From contig JAUHVS010000147.1 of NCBI GenBank assembly GCA_030424955.1, positions 1 to 10,384 on the forward strand: 10,384 nucleotides of DNA, read 5' to 3'. Made by a program: the position numbers and the translations under genes. Of the stretch, positions 1 to 5,774 are shown piece after piece; position 1 is the first letter of the stretch, and each line of letters starts with the position of its first letter. The notes under the pieces were generated by a model that saw only the letters and a list, made by a program, of their open reading frames with translations, was not told where the DNA came from and ran no database searches. This stretch comes from a bacterium (lineage in GTDB: Bacteria; Myxococcota_A; Bradymonadia; UBA7976; UBA1532).

Positions 1-608
1 CCCTGCGGCTGCTGGGCCAGCGCCACGACGCCGCCACCGGCCTGAGCCACCACCGCTACCGGGTGTTCGACCCGCAGTCGGCCCGCTTCATCAGCCCCGA
101 TCCGCTGGGGCTCGTGGGGGGCGACAACACCTTCGGCTACCCCACCGACCCCCTGAGCTTCGCCGATCCCCTGGGCCTGGCGTGGTGTGGCAGCGTCGAT
201 CGACGGACCCAGAAGGCGGTGGAGAGGACACGGGGAGACGCGGCCCAGGGTCGGGTCCGAACCAACAGCAACAGTCACTTCGAACGACACGGCTACAGCG
301 CCGAAACGGTCGCAGGGATCATCGCGCAGCCCGACGCGGTCTATCAATCCTCAGGGGGCTCGGGCCGGCTCGTGTTCCGCCGTGGCGGCGACATTGTGGT
401 CACCGAAGGCGTGGGCAGTAGCCGGGGCACGGTGGTTACTGCCTATGGCGACAGCGGAGTCCTGGGTACCAGTGGGGCCGCCGCGGTGGCCGGCAACCCG
501 ACCGACGCCGGGCCGACCGTCACCCATCAGATGATCACGACCGGGACCATCCCCGCTGCGGGGGGGGGGCATATGCCTGCCGCCACGCAGATTTGGGACC
601 CGACATGA
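1..608 (+). CDS. Rhs-family protein, C-terminal part with variable toxin domain (5' end outside window)
   Basis: The gene enters from the left edge; codons run from base 3, giving 201 residues before the TGA at 606-608. The first roughly 60 residues are the end of an Rhs/YD core: an RYRVFDP repeat unit, then RFISPDPLGL, a linker, and a second DPLGL. This motif marks the autoproteolytic boundary that releases the C-terminal toxin in Rhs proteins. The remaining approximately 140 residues are the variable effector tip. It contains a HFERHG segment (bases 276-293), a helix ending in a PDAVY-like turn, and strands resembling LVFRRGGDIVV and GTVVTAYG. This layout resembles DUF4258-like and BECR-fold RNase toxins, but that is inference. 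Rhs tips are usually delivered into rival cells by type VI or other secretion. The gene ends in an ATGA overlap with the next gene. A run of ten G lies 12 codons before the stop. Confidence 0.85.
   Translation, partial: LRLLGQRHDAATGLSHHRYRVFDPQSARFISPDPLGLVGGDNTFGYPTDPLSFADPLGLAWCGSVDRRTQKAVERTRGDAAQGRVRTNSNSHFERHGYSAETVAGIIAQPDAVYQSSGGSGRLVFRRGGDIVVTEGVGSSRGTVVTAYGDSGVLGTSGAAAVAGNPTDAGPTVTHQMITTGTIPAAGGGHMPAATQIWDPT
560..569 (+). repeat. G10 homopolymer near the end of the Rhs toxin gene
   Basis: Ten consecutive G occur inside the toxin reading frame, encoding the end of an Ala codon and three Gly codons. Tracts of this length are prone to replication slippage and to sequencing error. A one-base expansion would put the ribosome in the frame of the downstream gene, which stays open from here through its ATG at 605. 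Confidence 0.9.
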
Positions 609-1282
609 CGTTGGACTGGTTTGGTCAACAGCTCAACGCCGAGGCGTTGGAGGCGCCGCCGCCCTGCACCGTGAGCTTCGAACCCAGCCTGCTTCGGTTG
701 ACATGGGCAGACGATACATCGACCGGTCCGCTGCTGGGCACGTCGTATGATCAGGGCGTTGGCTTGCGCTTCTCACCGGCGACCAGGCAACTCGTGGGCC
801 TCGAACTGCCCGTGGGCGGTGATCTCAGCCTTGCGATGCCGGACATGACCGCCGGGTACCCCAGGCCCCTGCCTCAGTGCTATGGCCTGAAGCTGGCGGC
901 GCTTCGGGCTGTGACCATGGCTGGCTGGAACCAGGCGACCTTGACCTCGGACGGTGAGCGGCTCTTCGCCGGCCCCTTGCCGTCGCCAGCCGCTCAATCG
1001 TTGCGCATCAGTCAGCAGGCCACCCTCTGGCTACAGGGCGCGCACGTCACCGCTCTCGAGCTCTCCAGTCCCTACCGATGGCTTGCCCCCGGCACTGGCA
1101 ACCCGCACATTGTCCGAGACGCCCTGACGGCCACCTGGCGGATCTGGAGCACGGCGACCGACGCGAGTCGGCGCGGCGAGGATCCACCCGACTCGCTGTT
1201 GGCGCAGGCCGCCGCCCTGCGAAGGTCCTTCAGTGCGCAGACGGGCACCGAGCAGTTGGCAGAGTGGCTTCGGTGGCTCTGA
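605..1282 (+). CDS. Putative immunity protein for the Rhs toxin tip
   Basis: A 225-residue protein with no signal peptide or membrane segment, so probably cytoplasmic. I recognise no family; the assignment rests on position. It begins at an ATG sharing bases with the toxin stop (ATGA), the usual arrangement of a polymorphic toxin and its protective partner. A GGGA at 595-598 sits six bases upstream as a weak ribosome binding site. A TTG at 593 is in the same frame but would overlap the toxin further and has no better signal. The sequence is moderately rich in Trp, Leu and Pro, starts MTLDWFGQQL and ends in a helical segment EQLAEWLRWL. Codon use is less GC-biased than in the long genes to the right, as is common for exchanged toxin cassettes. 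It could also be an unrelated accessory protein. Confidence 0.7.
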   Translation: MTLDWFGQQLNAEALEAPPPCTVSFEPSLLRLTWADDTSTGPLLGTSYDQGVGLRFSPATRQLVGLELPVGGDLSLAMPDMTAGYPRPLPQCYGLKLAALRAVTMAGWNQATLTSDGERLFAGPLPSPAAQSLRISQQATLWLQGAHVTALELSSPYRWLAPGTGNPHIVRDALTATWRIWSTATDASRRGEDPPDSLLAQAAALRRSFSAQTGTEQLAEWLRWL

Positions 1283-1356
1283 CATGGATCTCCGGTCGGC
1301 TAGACCCAGAGCAAGGGAAGCGCACAACGAACCTGCATGACTTCGACACGCTCCCC

Positions 1357-1680
1357 ATGGAGCTGAGGCCCGACGAGATCGCCGCGCTCCTCTCGCGGCT
1401 TCTGGAGCTGGACCCTACGCCGATCGAGGGCGTGAGGGTGATCGGAGCCCTTTACGACCGGCAACAACTCCACTGGAGGCCCTTTGACGCGTCGTCTCTC
1501 AACGCGATCGATGCTTGGCTGGAGCGGGTGTGGCGTCACGACCTCGAGTTCGTCGACGGGGCCGCGACCCTCGTTGTCAGCCTTGGCCTGCCGAGGGCGC
1601 TACATTGTCTCCGAAGGACGGCCCGATCGGATGATGACCCCGTCGCTCGCCTCGCGATCGAGGCCCTCGAGGAGCTGTGA
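1357..1680 (+). CDS. Small helical hypothetical protein, possible immunity gene
   Basis: A 107-residue protein starting MELRPDEIAALLSRLLEL. It looks all-helical, with leucine-rich amphipathic segments and a C-terminal stretch (ARSDDDPVARLAIEALEEL) reminiscent of HEAT-like helical pairs found in several immunity proteins. No family is recognised. The frame is open further upstream, so the start is uncertain. A GTG at 1273 would overlap the preceding gene by ten bases and add 28 residues (starting VALTWISGRLDP). I chose the ATG at 1357 because the residues before it look less conserved in character; neither start has a convincing ribosome binding site. The stop overlaps the ATG of the next small frame in TGATG, implying translational coupling. 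A role as a second immunity or orphan cassette gene is inferred from location. Confidence 0.6.
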   Translation: MELRPDEIAALLSRLLELDPTPIEGVRVIGALYDRQQLHWRPFDASSLNAIDAWLERVWRHDLEFVDGAATLVVSLGLPRALHCLRRTARSDDDPVARLAIEALEEL

Positions 1681-1853
1681 TGCGTCACTGCCGTGAGCGT
1701 TCGCGCTCGAACTCTGCCAACGGGCCCACCACAACCATCCGGAGGGTGCAGGGCGGGCAAGGCCAGGTGCTGCTGGGGTCTGGGGCCTGGGTACAGCCAG
1801 GCACGCAGGACCCCAACAATTCTCACATTCCGTTGACTGGATCACCCTATTGA
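1680..1853 (+). CDS. 57-aa small protein, possible orphan toxin-tip remnant
   Basis: A short frame of 57 residues beginning MRHCRERSRSNSANG and ending NNSHIPLTGSPY. It sits exactly between two small genes: its ATG shares a base with the previous stop (TGATG at 1678-1682), and its TGA shares bases with the next TTG start (TTGA at 1850-1853). Such perfect spacing on both sides supports it as a real cistron. The middle part (TIRRVQGGQGQVLLGSG) is reminiscent of segments near the C-terminal tips of CdiA- and Rhs-type toxins, where RVQGG strings are common. It may therefore be a displaced 5'-truncated toxin tip whose immunity gene is the following gene. It has no complete fold of its own that I can see. 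This is a resemblance from memory, not a tested homology. Confidence 0.45.
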   Translation: MRHCRERSRSNSANGPTTTIRRVQGGQGQVLLGSGAWVQPGTQDPNNSHIPLTGSPY

Positions 1854-2185
1854 GAACGATCGACCAGATCTCCAGGGTTCTCTTCGAGCGCCGCTTTGAT
1901 CTCAGCCCTGCCGAGCTTCGTGCGCTCCTGGACGAGCTGATCACGCCGGCACGTAGCCCCGAGGAGCTTGACGATCCGTTGCTGTGGGAGACCGCAGAGA
2001 GCTGCGTGGAGGCGCTCTTTGACCTGTTCGCGCTGGAGACGATCGGGGGCGCCCAGGTCACGCGCCTCAGAGCGCTCATCAGGGCGTCGGGTCCCCTGAA
2101 CGGCAGCGCTGCGGCGGCCCAAGGGGCCCTGCGAGGGTACTGCGACGCCTGGGATCGGGCCCAGCGCCGGCCCCAAGACAAGTGA
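1850..2185 (+). CDS. Small helical hypothetical protein, possible immunity gene
   Basis: A 111-residue acidic, mostly helical protein starting (M)RTIDQISRVLFERRF with a DLSPAELRALLDELI helix and an SPEELDDPLLWETAESC segment. There is no signal peptide or membrane segment. The start is a TTG overlapping the stop of the 57-aa frame (TTGA). No ATG occurs in the N-terminal half, so the TTG is the best available start and coupling would explain the weak ribosome binding site. It belongs to no family I recognise. Its size, composition and place as the last member of an overlapping chain behind an Rhs gene fit an immunity protein, perhaps for the toxin remnant just before it. A GC-rich hairpin begins seven bases after the stop codon. 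Confidence 0.65.
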   Translation: MRTIDQISRVLFERRFDLSPAELRALLDELITPARSPEELDDPLLWETAESCVEALFDLFALETIGGAQVTRLRALIRASGPLNGSAAAAQGALRGYCDAWDRAQRRPQDK

Positions 2186-2191
2186 GACAGT

Positions 2192-2213
2192 GGGCGGGCC
2201 TGGGGCCCGGCCC
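2192..2213 (+). terminator. GC-rich hairpin after the cassette chain
   Basis: The left arm GGGCGGGCC pairs with the right arm GGCCCGGCCC: nine pairs, one bulged G and a three-base TGG loop. It starts seven bases after the stop of the 111-aa gene. The following bases (GTTGG) are not a T-run, so it is an imperfect intrinsic terminator or another transcript 3'-end structure. Confidence 0.35.
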
Positions 2214-2214
2214 G

Positions 2215-2244
2215 TTGGTGCGGTCGAAGGGCTGGTGCTACCCT
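2215..2244 (+). promoter_or_regulatory. Possible promoter for the 104-aa gene
   Basis: TTGGTG at 2215-2220 and TACCCT at 2239-2244 are separated by 18 bases, with TG one base before the -10 (TGCTACCCT), an extended -10 pattern. It lies just after the hairpin and about 45 bases before the ATG at 2289. Both hexamers are weak matches, so this is tentative. Confidence 0.3.
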
Positions 2245-2288
2245 GGCCGCGCCAACTCGGCCTTCGCCGACGCCTCCGTAAACGACTG

Positions 2289-2603
2289 ATGCGTGGCGAA
2301 CTGAAAGATGGCAGCGGCGCGCTTGTCGCCATCGTCGAAGTGGACGAGACCGCCACCGACTTTCGAGGCACCGTGCTGGGGCTGTGTCCCGCGGAGGCCC
2401 CCGCCAGCCTGTGGATGAGGCGGCTGTTCACGGCCTTCGAGCGTGCGGTCAACGCGCAGCTGTTCGTCGAGGTGGATCGGCTGGAGGACGAGATCGCTCG
2501 CCTGGAGGTGACATTCGCTGCCGCCGGGACTCCCCCGACTCGGGTCGTCGATCTTCAGGTCTATCCATCCGAGATGACGCTGTCGTTCAGACTCCAGTGC
2601 TGA
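2289..2603 (+). CDS. Conserved-looking hypothetical protein of unknown function
   Basis: A 104-residue protein starting MRGELKDGSGALVAIVEVDE. It has an N-terminal beta-rich part (two or three strands, ending FRGTVLGL), a central long helix rich in charged residues (LFTAFERAVNAQLFVEVDRL, then a second helical segment) and two final strands (TRVVDLQVYPSEMTLSFRLQ). The pattern of an edge strand, a helix with VN, then a DLQ-YP-SF-L ending resembles small uncharacterised bacterial proteins I have seen, but I cannot name a family. The frame is open back to a GTG at 2190, five bases after the previous stop. The intervening 33 residues (Gly/Pro/Arg-rich) cross the hairpin and the possible promoter and look non-coding, so the ATG at 2289 is preferred. 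It may be another immunity gene or an unrelated passenger. Confidence 0.6.
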   Translation: MRGELKDGSGALVAIVEVDETATDFRGTVLGLCPAEAPASLWMRRLFTAFERAVNAQLFVEVDRLEDEIARLEVTFAAAGTPPTRVVDLQVYPSEMTLSFRLQC

Positions 2604-2821
2604 GCAGCGTTCGCACTGCGGGTGACCCGCCGGCTTGTTCATGCCAGGTCCGGGTGGCTCGGGATGGTGGGGGCGGCTTGCGGCTCCTGGGTGGCGGTCG
2701 CGGTCCGCCCTGTCGTTGGCGTGGCCATTGCTCGCGTTGCCGTTGCCAATCCCGCGCCAGGCCGCGCCGGCCAGAAGGCTCGGCGGCTGCGGACCACAAC
2801 GCGCAGGGCGGCGACTGACCG
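2604..2821. other. 218-base stretch without a convincing gene
   Basis: GC-rich spacer between the Rhs cassette tail and the 162-aa gene. A small inverted repeat (GCGGG, TGA loop, CCCGC) at 2618-2630 follows the 104-aa gene by 14 bases and may help end its transcript. Short frames across the stretch give low-complexity Gly/Arg/Pro products and no ribosome binding site. I see no clear promoter. An AGGG at 2805-2808 lies 13 bases before the next ATG. Confidence 0.6.
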
Positions 2822-3310
2822 ATGCCCGGTATCCTCCTCGTTGACGGTCGGGCCGTGGCGCTCGGCCACGTCAGTACCTACCGGGGCCCCTGGGCAGGCG
2901 AGACCGTGCCCTACCGCCTCCGGCTGGCCCCGGCGGATCTTCGGCTGCACGCCGACCCCCTGCTGGCCGAGCTGGCCGACGATCTGCGGGCCTGTGGCGA
3001 CGTGGATCACGCCAGCGAGCAGGCCTGGCTCGACGCGGGCCTGCCCGCGCCGGCCGACCTCTGGCGGGCCACTCCGGGGCTCTACGCCGATCTGCTGCGC
3101 GAAAGCGATCTGAGCCTGGTCGTGGTGGACCGGCTGCTTGTGGCGGCACACGCCGAGCCGCCGGCCACAGCCTGGCTGACCGTGCCTGCGACCATCACGG
3201 CGGCGCCCGATGGGCTCTGGCTGGCGGGCCTCGCCATCTCCAGCGAGGCGGTGGGGCAGATCAGAAGCCAGGGTTGGCGTCGCCGAGCAGCTTGTCGGCG
3301 GCCTCGTTGA
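2822..3310 (+). CDS. Hypothetical protein, 162 aa, unrecognised family
   Basis: The protein begins MPGILLVDGRAVALGHVSTY and is acidic, leucine/alanine-rich and soluble. A beta-like N-terminus (ILLVDGRAVAL, VPYRLRLAP) leads into helical segments around residues 45-110 (PLLAELADDLRAC, ADLLRESDLSLVVVDRLLVAA) and further strands (TAWLTVPATITAAPDGLWLAGL). The last approximately 20 residues are Arg-rich and of different character. There the gene runs antisense over the 3' end of the NHLP gene (shared bases 3261-3310), so the C-terminus may be a read-through beyond an ancestral stop. Strong GC preference at third positions supports coding. I recognise no domain. Its convergent placement against the peptide operon does not say whether it works with it. 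Confidence 0.6.
   Translation: MPGILLVDGRAVALGHVSTYRGPWAGETVPYRLRLAPADLRLHADPLLAELADDLRACGDVDHASEQAWLDAGLPAPADLWRATPGLYADLLRESDLSLVVVDRLLVAAHAEPPATAWLTVPATITAAPDGLWLAGLAISSEAVGQIRSQGWRRRAACRRPR
3228..3249 (-). terminator. Inverted repeat just past the end of the NHLP operon
   Basis: A perfect seven-base inverted repeat, GCCTCGC and GCGAGGC, with an eight-base loop. It lies 11 bases downstream of the NHLP stop on the minus strand. There is no T-run after it, and it falls inside the convergent plus-strand gene, so a termination role is only possible. Confidence 0.35.
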
Positions 3311-3620
3311 CGGACAGGTCCTGGGGCTTCTCAGGCACGACGTAGTGGCGCACGCCGTCGCCGTTCAGGTGCACCTGCACGGTCACGCCGTCTGGCATGG
3401 GCATGCCGTGGAGGCCGAGCACCTTGTGCGGATCCGCCGCGAGCTCCTTGGCGAAGGCTGGGTCTTCCCAGGCCCGCGTGACGACCTTTGCCCAAGCGTC
3501 TAGCTCTGCAGCGGTCGCCCCTTTGCTCAGGGTGTCTGCGCCGGCCGTGGTGGTGGTCGTGGTGGTGGTCGTGGTGCCATCGGCGGTCGTCGTGGTGACG
3601 ACCGTGGTCGTGGTGCTCAT
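3261..3620 (-). CDS. NHLP-type (nitrile hydratase leader-like) peptide/protein with poly-Thr N-terminus
   Basis: A 119-residue protein. Residues about 38-110 match the nitrile-hydratase-alpha-like leader (NHLP) pattern: AWAKVVTRAWEDPAFAKEL (42-60), then ADPHKVLGLHGMPMPDGVTV (62-81), then a beta part and HYVVPEKPQDLS (92-103). In NHLP RiPP systems this domain is the leader read by modifying enzymes, with the core behind a double-Gly site. Here nothing resembling GG follows; the protein ends DKLLGDANPGF. Unusually, residues 3-25 are almost all threonine, in blocks of 4, 4 and 10. The start is clear: AGGGG lies five bases upstream and the ATG overlaps the stop of the oxygenase-like gene as ATGA. 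It is the last gene of the operon, and I infer it is the substrate or carrier for the two enzymes upstream. A free-standing NHLP-fold protein without a peptide product is the alternative. Confidence 0.8.
   Translation of the reverse strand: MSTTTTVVTTTTADGTTTTTTTTTTAGADTLSKGATAAELDAWAKVVTRAWEDPAFAKELAADPHKVLGLHGMPMPDGVTVQVHLNGDGVRHYVVPEKPQDLSVNEAADKLLGDANPGF
3547..3576 (-). repeat. 12-bp tandem repeat encoding threonine
   Basis: On the plus strand the 12-base unit GTGGTGGTGGTC occurs at 3547-3558 and 3559-3570, with a half copy to 3576. On the minus strand it encodes four Thr per unit, forming the ten-threonine block of the NHLP protein. Gain or loss of a unit would keep the frame and change the length by four threonines. 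Related GTC/GTG triplets continue less regularly to 3616. Confidence 0.85.
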
Positions 3621-4495
3621 GGATTCCCCTTACCCAGTTCTCTCAGCGTCGCCTGTGCCACACCCAGCGTCGCGAGGTCGTCCCACAAGGACGTGTCATC
3701 CGGCTGCCATGTGGCTGCCGTGGAGCATAGCGCCGCCGCTTCCAGGGCGGCAAGGGCGACCTGCGCGCGATCCTCGGCCGGCAAGCCTGCGATGACGGCC
3801 AGGTTGTCTTGCACGTGGTGGGCGTCGCTGCCATCCGCGCTGTGCACGCGCAGGCAGCGGGTGCTGTCTTGACCCCCTGGGAAGAGACCGCGGACGGCCG
3901 CCACGTGATCGGCCCCCAGGGTCAGCGCGAGGCGCTCGACGGCGTGGGCGTAGCCCAACACACCCACGGGCCCCGCCTCGGCCTCGGCCAGCGCGGTGAA
4001 GTGCGCCACCAGGGCCGCGGCCGCGGGCGGGCGCCAGGCCGACACCACCGCCTCCGCGGGCAGCCCCAGCGCGGCCAGATCGCGCAGGGCCAGGCGATCG
4101 TGGCCCGCCTCCTCACGCTGCCGGTCTCGGGCCCACGCCGCGAGCACCGGGCGGCCCTGCGCGTCGAAGCGGGCGGCCGCCTGGCCGAGCAGGCGCGGGG
4201 TGTGGGTCGTGAGGTGATAGTAGGCGGCGAGCCGCCAGATCCACCGCACGGGCGTGAGCGGCGGCCGCCGCGCGCCCGGCGGCGACTGGGCGACGCCCCG
4301 CCGCTGGCCGACGGCGATGGCCCCCTCGAGCAGGCGGGTGGTGGTGGCGAGCTGACCGGGGCCCTGCATGGGCCGCGCGAAGGGATCAGCCGGACCGAGG
4401 CGGTGCAGCCAGGTGCGGGCGGCCGTGGCCACGACGGCCTCGCCCGGCCCCACCTGCAGCCACTCGCAGTGGCCGCCCCCGTGCGATCCCGCCAC
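3617..4495 (-). CDS. Haem-oxygenase-like (HDO-type) putative diiron oxidase
   Basis: A 292-residue predicted soluble all-helical protein. Residues about 90-240 resemble the iron-containing redox/haem-oxygenase-like family (Haem_oxygenas_2, TENA/PqqC fold). This includes YYHLTTHTPRLLG (92-104), REEAGHD (127-133), a helix with AHAVE (183-187), and VHSADGSDAHHVQDNL (217-232). Plausible metal ligands are E128 or E129, H132, E187, H218, D224 and H227, the usual Glu/His/Glu/His/Asp/His set of diiron HDO enzymes; the exact residues are inferred. Known relatives oxidise amino-acid-like or fatty substrates with O2. The start is a GTG four bases after the upstream TGA, with only a weak ribosome binding site, so coupling is likely. 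Residues 1-80 show no clear domain. The stop overlaps the NHLP ATG, which suggests the peptide or something bound to it is the substrate. Confidence 0.75.
   Translation of the reverse strand: MAGSHGGGHCEWLQVGPGEAVVATAARTWLHRLGPADPFARPMQGPGQLATTTRLLEGAIAVGQRRGVAQSPPGARRPPLTPVRWIWRLAAYYHLTTHTPRLLGQAAARFDAQGRPVLAAWARDRQREEAGHDRLALRDLAALGLPAEAVVSAWRPPAAAALVAHFTALAEAEAGPVGVLGYAHAVERLALTLGADHVAAVRGLFPGGQDSTRCLRVHSADGSDAHHVQDNLAVIAGLPAEDRAQVALAALEAAALCSTAATWQPDDTSLWDDLATLGVAQATLRELGKGNP
3625..3631 (-). promoter_or_regulatory. Strong ribosome binding site of the NHLP gene
   Basis: The minus strand reads AAGGGGA, with its AGGGG core five bases before the ATG. It is the best ribosome binding site in this operon, which fits a product needed in excess over the enzymes, as expected for a precursor or carrier. 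Confidence 0.75.
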
Positions 4496-4499
4496 CGGC

Positions 4500-5624
<1,125 letters not shown>

Positions 5625-5630
5625 GGGGAT

Positions 5631-5636
5631 CTCCTG
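5631..5636 (-). promoter_or_regulatory. Ribosome binding site that sets the start of the TrpD-like gene
   Basis: The minus strand reads CAGGAG, six bases (ATCCCC) before the ATG at 5624. This favours MQLPFDEAS as the N-terminus over the longer form beginning eight codons earlier at 5648. Confidence 0.75.
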
Positions 5637-5691
5637 CCGGTGTGCCATGGGTCATGGGGGCGCGGCCGCCTGGACCGCCGCGCTGGGACGC

Positions 5692-5720
5692 AGCATGGCG
5701 CACCGCCGCCGCGACGTAAA
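5692..5720 (-). promoter_or_regulatory. Possible promoter of the TrpD-like/HDO/NHLP operon
   Basis: On the minus strand TTTACG (5720-5715) and CATGCT (5697-5692) are 17 bases apart, about 65 bases before the ATG at 5624. Matches to the sigma-70 type consensus are 4 and 3 of 6. The 150-base gap after the kinase gene leaves room for a promoter, but read-through from the kinase gene is equally possible. Confidence 0.3.
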
Positions 5721-5735
5721 CGGGGTCGGTCGAGG

Positions 5736-5747
5736 CGGGCCGGCCCG
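5736..5747. repeat. 12-bp perfect palindrome downstream of the kinase gene
   Basis: CGGGCCGGCCCG reads the same on both strands. It lies 28 bases after the kinase stop codon, within a C-run-rich stretch. It could be part of a transcript-end structure or a protein-binding site ahead of the operon. In such GC-rich DNA it may also be chance. Confidence 0.35.
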
Positions 5748-5774
5748 GGCGGGGGTGGGCGGCCCGTCGGACCG

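Noticed and set aside
1078..1356. Longer N-terminus for the 107-aa protein
   Set aside because: It would overlap the preceding gene by about 200 bases and encode Arg/Pro/His-rich sequence typical of a wrong frame. A GTG at 1273 remains a possible but unsupported start.
2190..2288. GTG at 2190 as start of the 104-aa gene
   Set aside because: The added 33 residues are Gly/Pro/Arg-rich and pass through a hairpin and a promoter-like stretch; the ATG at 2289 begins the folded-looking part.
2635..2844. Short frame with a hydrophobic stretch resembling a signal peptide
   Set aside because: TTG start without a ribosome binding site, Arg/Pro-rich composition, and it overlaps the well-placed ATG at 2822.
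3541..3620. Repeat tract considered as a CRISPR or regulatory array
   Set aside because: The unit is 12 bases with no spacers, lies in frame within a gene, and simply encodes threonine.
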